Notes: a model not told the origin generated them from the letters alone. DNA of 64,000 nucleotides from an uncultured Collinsella sp. (GCA_900539035.1 UQAU01000008.1:1-64000), one strand, 5' to 3'; counted from the stretch's first letter, positions 23,733 through 32,783 are shown. Program-made: numbers and translations.

Positions 23733-26423
23733 ATGGACGGCAACGTCATCATCAAAGCGGTGCTCGACACCGTTGACGTATCCAAGAACATCAAGGCCCT
23801 GGAGCGCGACCTCCAGGGCATCTCCTGGAAGAACATAACCGAGGGCGACGAGAAGGCCGCGAAGCTGTCGTCCTCGTTCAAGAAGGCCGGCACGGCCGCC
23901 ACGGTGACGCTGACCGCGCCCGTGGTGGCCGCCGGCAAGGCCGTATTCGGCGTGGCCAGCGACTACGAGCAGGCCAACGCCCGCATAGCCGCCGCGTTCG
24001 GCGTGTCCGGCGAGGAGGCCGAGCGTTTCAGCGGCATAGGCAAGCGCATATACGAGGGTGGCTGGGGCCAGTCCCTGGACGAGGTCAACGATGCGCTGAT
24101 CCAGTGCAAGTCCACCCTTCGCGACGTGTCCGACGAGGACCTGCAGACCGTCACCACCAACGCACTCATGCTGTCGGACACCTTCGGCGCAGACGTGAAC
24201 GAGTCCATACGCGGCACCAACGCCCTCATGGAGGGCTTCGGGCTGTCCGCCACCGAGGCCAGCGACCTGCTGACGGCGGGCATGCAGCGCGGCCTGAACT
24301 ACACCGACGAGCTGGGCGACAACCTGAGCGAATACTCCGTGCGATGGGGCGAGGCGGGAATGAGCGCCAGCGAGTACTTCTCGCTGCTCGAAGCGGGCAC
24401 GTCCAACGGCGCGTACAACCTGGACAAGGTGGGCGACTACCTCAACGAGTTCCTGACGGCGCTGTCCGACGGCCGCATGGAGGAATCCATCGGCTCGTTC
24501 AGCGAGGGCACGCAGGAGGTCTTCGAGAACTTCAAGAACGGCAGCGCCACCGCCGAGGACATGCTGCAGGCGGTGCTGGGCGACCTCACGCAGATGCCAA
24601 ACGAGTACGACAAGGCCGCGCTGGCCTCCACCCTGTGGTCCTCGCTGGGCGAGGACAATGCCATGGGCATGATCGAGTCCCTGGCTGGCGTGCAGGACAG
24701 CTTCGGCGACGTGGCGGGCGCTGCGCAGCAGGCCCAGGAGGCCGCCTCCGACAGCTTCGCCGTGAAATCGCAGGAGGCCATGCGCGAGCTGCAGGGCTCC
24801 ATCGAGCCGCTTGGCGAGCCGCTGCTCAACATCGCCACCAACGTGGCGGGTGTCGTCAAGTCGTTCTCCGAGTGGTTCGCCGGCATCGGCGAGGGCGGCC
24901 AGACCGCCGTGCTGGCGATCGCCACGATAGCGGCCGCCATAGGCCCCGTGCTGTCGACGGTCGGCACCGTCGTGGACGCCGTGCCGAAAATCGGAGCGGC
25001 CTTCCAGGTGGTCGGCAAGCTGGGCACCGGCGCGCTGGGGCTCATAGCCGCGCACCCCGTGGTAGCGGCCATAGCGGCCATCATCGCCGCCGTGGTGCTG
25101 CTGTGGAACAACTGCGAGGAGTTCCGCGACGCGGTGACCGCCGTGTGGGATGCCGTGTGCGCCGCGTTCGAGGTGGCCACCCAGGTGGCGGGCGACGTGG
25201 CCCAAAGCGTCGGCGAGTTCTTCTCGCAGCTCGGCGAGACGCTGGGCGGCGTGTGGGACGGCATCTGCTCCACGGTGCAGGGGGCCATCGACGCCATAGC
25301 CGGGTTCTTCCAAGGCCTGGCCGGCACCGCCTCGTCCATCTGGGACGGCATCTGCAACGTTGTGCAGGTCGCCGTGATGCTGCTGGGCGAGATTCTGAAC
25401 CTGGCCATCGAGACGCTGCTCATACCCTGGAACTTCATCTGGGAGAACTTCGGCGAGCAGCTGACGGCGGCATGGGACGCAATCTGCAGCGCGGTGGGAG
25501 GCTACATCGACGCGGTGAGCCAGGTCATCACCGACGTGGTGACGGCGCTCTCCGAATGGTGGGGCGCGACGTGGGAAGGCATCAGCGGCACCGCCAGCGC
25601 CATATGGGAGGCCATCTACGGCGCGGTGAGCGCATACATCCAGTACGTTAGCGACGTGATAGGCGCGGCCCTTTTGGTCATCCAGGGCGTGTGGGACACG
25701 GTGTGGGGCGCGGTGAGCTCCACCGCCTCCAGCATATGGGATGCCATCAGCTCGGCGATAGGCGCGGCCATCAATGCCATCAGCTCCACCATATCGGCGG
25801 TGCTGTCGGCAATTCAGGCGGTGTGGGACTCCATATGGGGTGCCGTGAGCAGCACGGCGTCGAGCGTGTGGGGCGGCATCAGCTCCACCATATCCAGCAT
25901 CGTGAACGGCATCCGCGACACGATATCCAGCGTGTTCAACGCCGCCAAGGACACCGTGAGCAGCGTGTGGAACTCCATCAAGAGCGCCATCGAGACGCCG
26001 ATACAGAACGCCCGCGACACCGTGCGCAACGTCATCGACTCCATCAAGGGGTTCTTCAACTTCTCGTGGTCGCTGCCCCACCTGAAGCTGCCGCACCTGT
26101 CCATCTCCGGCAGCTTCAGCATCGCCCCGCCGAGCGTGCCGCACTTCGGCATCGACTGGTACGCCAAGGGCGGCGTGTTCAACGGCCCCAGCGTCATCGG
26201 CGTCGGCGAGGCGGGCCCCGAGGGCGTGGTGCCGTTCAACGAGCGCGGCGCGCGCCCGCTGGCCGAGGGCATCGCCAAGCTGCTCGACGGCAAGGGCGGC
26301 GCGGCCCATGGCGACACGAACGTGACAATCAACCTGTACGCGACCGTGCGGGAGGAGGCCGACATCGAGAAAATCTCCCGCCAGATAGCCAAGGAAATCA
26401 AACGGCAGGAGTGCTTCGCATGA
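23733..26423 (+). CDS. tail tape measure protein
   Basis: This 896-aa protein sets tail length. The N-terminal half is typical: TAATVTLTAPVVAAGKAVFG, then TPLMEGFG-like helical runs near residue 160. The middle carries many repeated segments of the form W(D/E)xICSxVxxxIxxI and SSTASSIWDAI, with hydrophobic stretches that may enter the membrane on injection. ATG 23733 is preferred over GTG 23727 because GAGG is 5 nt upstream. A 919-residue open frame on the opposite strand is a composition artefact. Confidence 0.93.
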   Translation: MDGNVIIKAVLDTVDVSKNIKALERDLQGISWKNITEGDEKAAKLSSSFKKAGTAATVTLTAPVVAAGKAVFGVASDYEQANARIAAAFGVSGEEAERFSGIGKRIYEGGWGQSLDEVNDALIQCKSTLRDVSDEDLQTVTTNALMLSDTFGADVNESIRGTNALMEGFGLSATEASDLLTAGMQRGLNYTDELGDNLSEYSVRWGEAGMSASEYFSLLEAGTSNGAYNLDKVGDYLNEFLTALSDGRMEESIGSFSEGTQEVFENFKNGSATAEDMLQAVLGDLTQMPNEYDKAALASTLWSSLGEDNAMGMIESLAGVQDSFGDVAGAAQQAQEAASDSFAVKSQEAMRELQGSIEPLGEPLLNIATNVAGVVKSFSEWFAGIGEGGQTAVLAIATIAAAIGPVLSTVGTVVDAVPKIGAAFQVVGKLGTGALGLIAAHPVVAAIAAIIAAVVLLWNNCEEFRDAVTAVWDAVCAAFEVATQVAGDVAQSVGEFFSQLGETLGGVWDGICSTVQGAIDAIAGFFQGLAGTASSIWDGICNVVQVAVMLLGEILNLAIETLLIPWNFIWENFGEQLTAAWDAICSAVGGYIDAVSQVITDVVTALSEWWGATWEGISGTASAIWEAIYGAVSAYIQYVSDVIGAALLVIQGVWDTVWGAVSSTASSIWDAISSAIGAAINAISSTISAVLSAIQAVWDSIWGAVSSTASSVWGGISSTISSIVNGIRDTISSVFNAAKDTVSSVWNSIKSAIETPIQNARDTVRNVIDSIKGFFNFSWSLPHLKLPHLSISGSFSIAPPSVPHFGIDWYAKGGVFNGPSVIGVGEAGPEGVVPFNERGARPLAEGIAKLLDGKGGAAHGDTNVTINLYATVREEADIEKISRQIAKEIKRQECFA

Positions 26424-27133
26424 TATACAACGGCTTCGACTTCGCGCCGTGGTTCGACACCCGGCTCGTGACCCGCTCGCTGCTGCCCGAGTACGAAATC
26501 GCCACGCGCGACGTGCCCGGGCAGCCCGGCTCGCGCTTCATGCGCGCAGAGCTGAAACCCCTGACGATAGACGTGGCGGCGGCCTGGAGGGCACGCCCCG
26601 CCGACGATATGGCGGCCCTTCGCCGCCTCATGGCCTCGCGCCTGCTGTGCCTCAAGGAGGCCGAGCTGTGGCTGGACGACGAGAGGCACCTGGGCCTGCG
26701 CTACATGGCCGTGCTGACCTCGCCGGGCGCGCTCGACACGTTGTGGCACACCGGCGAGGCCGCGCTGACGTTCACGGCATACGACCCCGTGGCCTACGGG
26801 GCCGAGGGGCGCGCAACCGTGTCGGGCACCTCGGGCGTGCAGGTTGGCGGGACGTTCCGCACCTATCCCACCGTGACCGTCAGGCCCGGCGGCAGCACGT
26901 CGGCGCTGCGGCTGACGAACATGGGCACGGGCGAGTTCGTGCAGATCGACATGGCGGTGACGGCATCGAGCGCGGTGGTCATCGACATGGCCGCCCCGCA
27001 GGCCACGGTGGACGGCAGCCCCGCGCCCGTGACCTTCGAGAGTGACTTCTTCCCGCTGGAGCCGGGGGCCAACAGCCTCAGGCTGTCCAGCGGCACCGCG
27101 ACGGTACAGTGGACGGAAAGGTACGTGGGCTGA
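26420..27133 (+). CDS. distal tail protein (Dit)
   Basis: This 237-aa protein lies between the tape measure gene and the tail endopeptidase, the position of Dit (SPP1 gp19.1-like). It begins MIYNGFDFAPWF and has two domains: residues 1-120 form the ring, the rest a galectin-like beta domain (VTVRPGGSTSALRLTNMGTG). It would form the hub that joins tail tube and receptor-binding parts. It overlaps both neighbours. Confidence 0.85.
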   Translation: MIYNGFDFAPWFDTRLVTRSLLPEYEIATRDVPGQPGSRFMRAELKPLTIDVAAAWRARPADDMAALRRLMASRLLCLKEAELWLDDERHLGLRYMAVLTSPGALDTLWHTGEAALTFTAYDPVAYGAEGRATVSGTSGVQVGGTFRTYPTVTVRPGGSTSALRLTNMGTGEFVQIDMAVTASSAVVIDMAAPQATVDGSPAPVTFESDFFPLEPGANSLRLSSGTATVQWTERYVG

Positions 27134-30027
27134 TGATTCTGTGGGTATGCGACCGCTGGGAGGCGTACAAGGGACCCATCAAGACGCTGTTCGAGTGCGA
27201 GGACACGCGCGAGGTCAACGGCGAGAACGCCCTGAGCATCACAACGCTGGCGCGCCTGGACAAGGGCGACCGCCTGGTGTGGCGCGACCTCAAGGGCCGC
27301 TGGCACGAGAACATCGTGGACGGCGTGGAAGAGGAGCGCGCAAGCGCGGGCATCCTCTACACGTACTACTGCCCGACCTCGGCGCAAATCGAGCTCCTGG
27401 GCGACTACCTGGAGTACAAGCGCCCCTACGACGTGAGCGCCTACGCCGCGCTGGCCTCGGCGCTGTCCTCCTCGCGCTGGCAGGTCGGAACCGTGGCCGA
27501 CCTCGGGCAGGCCGGCACGAACTTCTACCACACCAACGCATGGGCGGCCATCCACGACGTGGCAGACACTTGGGGCGGCGAGCTGTCGTTCGAAATCCAG
27601 GTGAGCGGCACCAAGGTGACCGCACGCCGCGTGTGCATGGCCAAGCAGGTCGGCGAGGACAACGGCAAGCGTTTCACCTACGCCAAGGACCTCGTGAGCG
27701 TCAAGCGCAGCGTGGACGAGGGCAACGTGTGTACCGCCCTGTACGGCTACGGCAAGTCCCTGCAGACCGCCGACGAGGACGGCAACCTGACGGGCGGCTA
27801 CGATCGCAAGCTGACCTTCGGCGACGTGAACGGCGGGCAGAACTGGGTGGGGTCGGCCGACGCGCTGGCGCGCTGGGGACGGCCCGACGGCAAGGGCGGC
27901 AAGGCGCACGTGTTCGGCGACGTGGAGTTCTCCGACTGCGAGGACGCCGCCGAGCTGAAGAAGCTCACCGAGGCGCAGCTGGCGAAGTCGTGCGTGCCCA
28001 CCGTGTCCTACACTGCGGACGCCGTGGCGCTTGCGCGCGCCGGCGAGGGCTTCGAGGGCGCGGACGAGGGCGACCTGGTGACCGTGGTGGACAAGGTGTA
28101 CGACCCGCCGCTGCGCGTGCGCACGCGCATCACCAAGGTGGTGGAGGACCAGCTGCGCCCCGGCGAGGTCACCTACACGTTCGGCAACTACCAGACGGTC
28201 GCCGAGCTGATGGCCGCGCAGAAGTCGGCCGCCAAGTCCACCGCCTCGACCATCCGGGCGACCGTGACCGAGGCCGTGAACGCCTCGAACAAGGCATCGA
28301 CCGGCAAATGGGGCGAGAGCCTGGCGGCCGCCGAGGAGCGCCAGAAGGCGTACGCCAAGGAGGTCGGCGGCGCCGCCCAGGACTACACCGACCAGATAAG
28401 GGACGAGCTGGACAAGGCCCTCAAGGAGTACGCCGACAACGGGGACACCACGCTGGAGGAGGCGCTGAAGAAGTACTCCGACGACGGCAACCTGGACCTG
28501 GACGAGGTGCTGCGCCTGTACACCGACACGTCGATAGAGCAAAGCGAGAGCGTGCTCAAGCAGATAGACGAGGCCAACAAGGAGTACCTGGAAGGCGTCA
28601 CGGGCAAGCTGGACGAACGGCTGACGAGCGCCGAGGGCGAGGTGGATGGGCTGCAGAAACAGCTCGACCAGCTGCCGACGGATATCCGCAAGAAGATCGT
28701 TGACATGCTCAACAGCGAGGTGAACACCACGGGCGGCTGGGTGTACGAGGAGCCCGGCCAAGGCATCCTGGTGTACGACAAAAAGCCCGAGAGCGCCACC
28801 AAGTGCGTCAAGATAGGCGGCGGAATCATCGGCGTGGCCAACTCCAAGTACTCCAGCGGCGCGTGGAAGTGGCGCACGGCCATAACCGGCGACGGCGTGA
28901 CCGCCGACGAGCTGACCACGGGCCGCATCAAAGGCGGGAACTCGTACTGGGACCTCGACAGCGGGGCCTTCTACCTGCGCGACGGCTCTATCTTCATGAC
29001 CGACAGCAACGGCAACAGGGTCTATATCAACGCCACCAACGGCTTCCAGATATACGACAAGAACGGCTCCATCATCGCGGGCACCGTGCTGGTGGGCAGC
29101 ACCTCCATGTTCCGCTGCAACATGGTCGGCACGTCGTCAACCAACTACATCACCACCGGCACGACGACGAACAACCACCCGGGAGCGTCGTTTGTGAACG
29201 GCTCGACCGAGTACTGCACCATCGAGGCCGTCCACGCGAAGGACAGCCCCACGCCGCGCTCGACCGACGGCGTGGGCATATCGACCTGCGGCTACGGCTT
29301 CCTGGCAGTCAACCGCTACTACCGCCAGACGTGGCTGACGACCCCCTACTACGCGGGCTACATGAGCCATCCCGACGAGCAGCTGTACATGAAGAGCGGC
29401 AACAGCAACGCGGGCGGCTCGGCGTACGTGAAGCTGCAGGAGAACTCCAACAACTACGTGTACCTGGATAGCAGCCGCGCAGACATTGGGTCGTCGGGCA
29501 CCGCCAGGATACTCGCCCCGAAGTTCGCCATAGGAACCAGTCCGAACAGCGGCGGCACCTACGGGTACACGGGCTCCACGCAGTTCATCGGGTGCATCAC
29601 CAACAACGGCAACAGCTGGACGTGGGGCGCCATCAACGTGGTGAACGGAATCATCACCGGCATGAGCAGCATCACGGGAAACCAGACCAGCGAGAGGGGA
29701 AACGGAATGTTCTACCACCTTGTGCAGCAGCCCGAAGCGCCGCAGGCGCTCGACGGCGCGCCGAAGCCGCCCGAGGCGCTTCCGGTGTTCGAGTGCATCA
29801 GCGACCCGGCCACGGCGCGGGCCATCGTGGAATCGGAAGACGTGTTCGAGTTCGACGGCAAGGGCGGCTTCACGCTCGTGTCCAGCCCCGTGGCCGTCAT
29901 GGACGCGGAAGGCGGCGAGGCCAACGCCGTGGACTTCTCGGCGCTCACCGACGAGGAGATATGCGGGGTCCACAGAGCGCAGCCCGGCGACATATCGCGG
30001 ACACTTGCGGCAGAAGGAAAGGAATGA
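27133..30027 (+). CDS. tail-associated protein (Tal / prophage endopeptidase tail)
   Basis: This 964-aa protein has an N-terminal baseplate hub domain (about 1-370, with TYYCPTSAQIELLGDYLEYK). A coiled coil follows (about 375-530), then a tail-fibre-like region (about 540-900, with GDGVTADELTTGRIKGGNSYW, typical of phage minor structural proteins) and a unique C-terminus (PEAPQALDGAPKPPEALPVF). ATG 27133 is chosen; an alternative ATG at 27109 lies within the Dit gene. It precedes the receptor-binding block and probably anchors it. Confidence 0.85.
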   Translation: MILWVCDRWEAYKGPIKTLFECEDTREVNGENALSITTLARLDKGDRLVWRDLKGRWHENIVDGVEEERASAGILYTYYCPTSAQIELLGDYLEYKRPYDVSAYAALASALSSSRWQVGTVADLGQAGTNFYHTNAWAAIHDVADTWGGELSFEIQVSGTKVTARRVCMAKQVGEDNGKRFTYAKDLVSVKRSVDEGNVCTALYGYGKSLQTADEDGNLTGGYDRKLTFGDVNGGQNWVGSADALARWGRPDGKGGKAHVFGDVEFSDCEDAAELKKLTEAQLAKSCVPTVSYTADAVALARAGEGFEGADEGDLVTVVDKVYDPPLRVRTRITKVVEDQLRPGEVTYTFGNYQTVAELMAAQKSAAKSTASTIRATVTEAVNASNKASTGKWGESLAAAEERQKAYAKEVGGAAQDYTDQIRDELDKALKEYADNGDTTLEEALKKYSDDGNLDLDEVLRLYTDTSIEQSESVLKQIDEANKEYLEGVTGKLDERLTSAEGEVDGLQKQLDQLPTDIRKKIVDMLNSEVNTTGGWVYEEPGQGILVYDKKPESATKCVKIGGGIIGVANSKYSSGAWKWRTAITGDGVTADELTTGRIKGGNSYWDLDSGAFYLRDGSIFMTDSNGNRVYINATNGFQIYDKNGSIIAGTVLVGSTSMFRCNMVGTSSTNYITTGTTTNNHPGASFVNGSTEYCTIEAVHAKDSPTPRSTDGVGISTCGYGFLAVNRYYRQTWLTTPYYAGYMSHPDEQLYMKSGNSNAGGSAYVKLQENSNNYVYLDSSRADIGSSGTARILAPKFAIGTSPNSGGTYGYTGSTQFIGCITNNGNSWTWGAINVVNGIITGMSSITGNQTSERGNGMFYHLVQQPEAPQALDGAPKPPEALPVFECISDPATARAIVESEDVFEFDGKGGFTLVSSPVAVMDAEGGEANAVDFSALTDEEICGVHRAQPGDISRTLAAEGKE

Positions 30028-30030
30028 GGC

Positions 30031-30933
30031 ATGGCAACGCACGAGCTTACGCTCAACCTCAAGAAGACCAACATAGCGCCGCCCGTCATCACCGTGCACC
30101 AGGGCGACAGCGCCGAGGTCCTGAAGGCCGCCATCTACGACGGCGACAAGAAGGCGGCCCTGACGGGCTGCAAGGTGCACCTCATGGCTGCGAAGCCCGA
30201 CCACACCTACGTGGAGCAGCAGTTCACTGGCATCAGCGACAACGTGGCCACCGTGACGGTCGACCCCGCCGTCTTCGGCGTGGCCGGGCTGCTCAAGGTG
30301 TGCTACGTGCGCGTGCGGAACGCGGCAGGGCTGGACGCCACCACCGAGAACGTCCTGGTGAACGTGCTGCCCTCGGCGAGCGCGTCGGGCGAGATATCCG
30401 GCCCGTACGTCGATGCGGTGGAGGCGATCATCGCGAACCTCGAAGGGCAGCTAGCCGACGTGAGCGCGCTGAACGCGCAGATGCAGAAGGCCGAGGCCTC
30501 CCGCGCGAGCGCGGAAAACCAGCGCGCCGCGAGCGAGAAGACGCGCCAGACCGCCGAAACCAAGCGCGCAGAGGCCGAGAAGAAGCGAGCCGCGGCGGAA
30601 AGCGACCGCGTGACCGAGGCGTCGCAGCTGAAGACGGCCTCGCAAGCCGCCACGGCTGCGGCAAACGGCGCGGCCTCGAACGCCGACGCGGCGGCAAACA
30701 TCGCCCTGCAGATAGCCAACAGCGTGGCGCAGGGCAGCGCGGGCAGCTCGGACATGGCCAAGCAGAAGCAGCAGATAGCCGACCTGTACGGCAAGCTGGC
30801 CGACGCCACGGACGCGTTCATCTACGACGACGGCACCGTGTACTGCCCCGCCTCCAAGGCCAGTGCATCTGGCAGCACCGTCACGTTCGGGAGCACCTGC
30901 ACGGCGTCCGGCACAACCCTCAACCTCAAGTAG
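30031..30933 (+). CDS. BppU-like baseplate upper protein
   Basis: This 300-aa protein has an N-terminal BppU-type domain (residues 1-115: TVHQGDSAEVLKAAIYDGDK, then GCKVHLMAAKPDHTYVEQQF). A long Ala/Glu/Arg coiled coil (about 135-270) and a short C-terminal beta part follow. In lactococcal phages, BppU links the hub to receptor-binding proteins, which fits this position just before the diversified target gene. Confidence 0.82.
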   Translation: MATHELTLNLKKTNIAPPVITVHQGDSAEVLKAAIYDGDKKAALTGCKVHLMAAKPDHTYVEQQFTGISDNVATVTVDPAVFGVAGLLKVCYVRVRNAAGLDATTENVLVNVLPSASASGEISGPYVDAVEAIIANLEGQLADVSALNAQMQKAEASRASAENQRAASEKTRQTAETKRAEAEKKRAAAESDRVTEASQLKTASQAATAAANGAASNADAAANIALQIANSVAQGSAGSSDMAKQKQQIADLYGKLADATDAFIYDDGTVYCPASKASASGSTVTFGSTCTASGTTLNLK

Positions 30934-30945
30934 AAAGGCAACGAA

Positions 30946-31854
30946 ATGGCACAAGCGAAAACCCTGTCGGTGGGCGGCATCGGCTACGAGGTCATCGACG
31001 ATACCGCGCGCAGCAACGCGCAGACGGCGCTCAACAACGCCGAGTACAACCGCCAGGGCCAAATCGGCAAGTACGGCGGGCAGAACATCGCCGCCATCCT
31101 GGCGGGAGAGATCGGCAGCGGCAGCGTGTACGACGCGCTGCACAAGCGCATCGCCGCCAACAACTTCGCGGGCCTGCGCGTGGGCGACTACCTCGACGTG
31201 CCGCTCGTGAGCGCGTCCGCCGTCGCCGCCCAGCAGTCCGTGCGCTTCCTGCTGGCGCACATCGACCCGTACCTTTACTGCGGCGACAACAGCAAGGGCC
31301 ACCACATCGCCTTCGTGGCCTCCGCGCCCATCGCCGTGGCCAAGACCGTGACCGGCGTTGCCAACGACAGCTTCCTGATGTGGAACATGACCAACACGAA
31401 CCAGGGCACCGCCGACAAGAAATGCCCCTACCCCAACAGCAACCTCAAGGCGTGGGAGACGTCCTTCGAGGCGTGCCTGCCCGAGGGCCTGACCAAGTAC
31501 CTGCTGACCCAGCGCGTCCTGCTTGAGGAGCGTTACAGCGCCAGCGGCGCGCTCAACGACTCCAACTCGTGGAGCTGGCAGGATATCGGCAAGGTGTTCT
31601 CGCTGTCGGAGATGGAGGTGTACGGCTGCCCAGTGTGGGGCACCAAGGGCTACAGCGTCGGCTTCGACTGCCAGTGGGACCTGTTCAGGGACACCGCGCA
31701 CCGAATCAACGGAACTCGGTGCGCTTGGTGGTTGCGTTCCGTCATGGGTGGCTCCTCGTCCGCCGTGTGCTACGTCAACTCCACCGGCCCTGCCATCTGC
31801 CACTCGGCGACGTACGTCTGGGTTCGCCCCCGCCCCGGCTTCCTCGTCGGCTAG
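30946..31854 (+). CDS. DGR target protein, variable receptor-binding protein
   Basis: This 302-aa protein is the variable protein of the DGR. Its N-terminal part (1-120) may attach to the baseplate. The C-terminal part (about 120-302) is a C-type-lectin/FGE-like fold with WWLRS (261-265) and VWVRPRPGF (291-299). The VR covers residues 258-299. Compared with the TR, residues 260, 273, 279, 280, 282, 284, 285, 286 and 290 differ, and eight of those nine are AAY (Asn) codons in the TR. The fold keeps surface loops free to vary. It is placed after BppU, so it probably binds the host receptor. AAAGGCAACGAA precedes the ATG. Confidence 0.9.
   Translation: MAQAKTLSVGGIGYEVIDDTARSNAQTALNNAEYNRQGQIGKYGGQNIAAILAGEIGSGSVYDALHKRIAANNFAGLRVGDYLDVPLVSASAVAAQQSVRFLLAHIDPYLYCGDNSKGHHIAFVASAPIAVAKTVTGVANDSFLMWNMTNTNQGTADKKCPYPNSNLKAWETSFEACLPEGLTKYLLTQRVLLEERYSASGALNDSNSWSWQDIGKVFSLSEMEVYGCPVWGTKGYSVGFDCQWDLFRDTAHRINGTRCAWWLRSVMGGSSSAVCYVNSTGPAICHSATYVWVRPRPGFLVG
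31716..31843 (+). repeat. DGR variable region (VR)
   Basis: 128 bp aligned without gaps to the TR at 32453-32580. There are 14 mismatches, all at TR adenines (A to C, G or T); no other base differs. The 3' part CTGGGTTCGCCCCCGCCCCG is identical and GC-rich, as expected of the IMH where cDNA priming and integration homology begin. Confidence 0.97.
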
Positions 31855-31882
31855 CCAGCCGAGTGCTCTATACTCTGCTTTT

Positions 31883-31907
31883 AGGCGACCGCCTTGCGCG
31901 GTCGCCT
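31883..31907 (+). promoter_or_regulatory. stem-loop downstream of VR (likely DGR target-recognition hairpin)
   Basis: A perfect 10-bp stem (31883-31892 with 31898-31907) with a 5-nt loop CTTGC lies 39 bp behind the VR. In the BPP-1 DGR a similar hairpin or cruciform downstream of the VR is needed for retrohoming. It lacks a T run, so it is not a terminator. Confidence 0.7.
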
Positions 31908-31910
31908 CTC

Positions 31911-31933
31911 GCCCGCGAAGCGGGCCGTTTTTT
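31911..31933 (+). terminator. terminator after the DGR target gene
   Basis: A 6-bp GCCCGC/GCGGGC stem (31911-31925, GAA loop) is followed by CCGTTTTTT (T6 at 31928-31933). Confidence 0.8.
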
Positions 31934-31957
31934 CGCCAGTTTCCCCAGGAGGTGCAC

Positions 31958-32428
31958 GTGAGCGGCGTCTACCAGCGCAACCGCGAGGTGTCCGAGTACA
32001 AGTTCTTCACTCAAGCGATCGCCATCCGCGTGGAGGTCAACAAGCTGATGGCGTCGTCCTCCGTGGTTCCGAAGGCCTACCGTCTGCTGAACGCGGTGCC
32101 GACCGTGGAGACGGCTCGCAGCATCGTGTACAACGTCAACCGCGCCGACTGCTTCTATCCCAACAGCTCGTTCAATGCGCTGGAGCGCAGGCGCTACCTC
32201 ACGCTGGCCATAGCGGACTGCGAGCAGCTCATGCTGGACATGCAGTGCCTCATGGATATCGGCCTGCCCGTGAACGCCAACCGCTTCGAGGAGCTGGCGG
32301 CCATGGTCGAGGAGGAGATCAAGCTGCTGAAGGGCGCGCGCAAGAACGTGCGCATCACCGGCAAGAAGTCGACCGAGGAGCGCATAGCCGAGGCCGAGGC
32401 CGAGCTAGAGCGCCTGCGTTCGCTATAA
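31958..32428 (+). CDS. avd: DGR accessory variability determinant (Avd-like)
   Basis: This 156-aa, nearly all-helical protein lies between VR and TR. Features fitting the Avd four-helix bundle include ARSIVYNVNRADCFYPNSSF, then ALERRRYLTLAIADCEQLML and RFEELAAMVEEEIKLLKGAR, with a basic C-terminal helix. In the Bordetella phage the Avd pentamer binds the RT and the TR RNA. The start is GTG 31958, five bases after AGGAGG. It is somewhat longer than the usual 110-130 aa because of a C-terminal coiled tail. Confidence 0.85.
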   Translation: MSGVYQRNREVSEYKFFTQAIAIRVEVNKLMASSSVVPKAYRLLNAVPTVETARSIVYNVNRADCFYPNSSFNALERRRYLTLAIADCEQLMLDMQCLMDIGLPVNANRFEELAAMVEEEIKLLKGARKNVRITGKKSTEERIAEAEAELERLRSL

Positions 32429-32429
32429 T
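32424..32429 (+). promoter_or_regulatory. consensus TATAAT overlapping the avd stop
   Basis: A perfect -10 hexamer, TATAAT, overlaps the avd stop codon and lies 24 bp before the TR. It could start a separate TR transcript. No recognisable -35 box is seen, so this is tentative. Confidence 0.35.
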
Positions 32430-32452
32430 GGACGGCGGTCGCGCCTTGTTTA

Positions 32453-32580
32453 TCGGTGCAATTGGTGGTTGCGTTCCGTCATGGGTGGCTCCTCGTCCAA
32501 CGTGTGCTACGTCAACAACAACGGCAATGCCAACTACAACTCGGCGACGAACGTCTGGGTTCGCCCCCGCCCCGGATTCC
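32453..32580 (+). ncRNA. DGR template region (TR) RNA
   Basis: 128 bp, non-coding, with 23 adenines, of which 14 are changed in the VR. In the VR frame it has nine AAY codons and two TAC codons where diversity is produced. It probably lies in a longer RNA running into the spacer 32581-32783, which in known DGRs primes cDNA synthesis. Homology to the VR begins at 32453 and ends at 32580. Confidence 0.95.
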
Positions 32581-32783
32581 CTTATTGCCAGACCGAGTAG
32601 GCCCCAGGGCCGAAAGCAGAGCGCGGAGAGGAAGGAAGGCGCGACCATCGGGCACGAGCCCGTAAATACGCACCCCGCGAGGGTGGCCGGACGCTGCTTG
32701 CATGGCGCGGCGCTCCGTGGCTCCGCCGCGTTTCATGGCCATGCCTCAAGCGGCTGCCAGAGCCACATTGCAAGCCGTGCGGG
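32581..32783 (+). other. TR-RT spacer (part of DGR RNA)
   Basis: A 203-bp stretch between the TR and the RT start. Open frames here have no protein character. The position equals the Sp region of the BPP-1 DGR RNA. It contains GC-rich pieces able to pair (GGCGCGGCGCTCCG, then GGCTCCGCCGCG near 32703-32730). The start and end of the RNA are unknown. Confidence 0.5.

Noticed and set aside
23550..26309. 919-residue open frame opposite the tape measure gene
   Set aside because: High GC with biased codon use leaves long antisense frames; its product is His/Val/Arg-rich with no domain, while the plus strand encodes a clear tape measure protein.
26863..28761. 632-residue antisense frame across the Tal gene
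   Set aside because: Same composition artefact; no domain or ribosome binding site, and it lies fully inside a well-supported gene.
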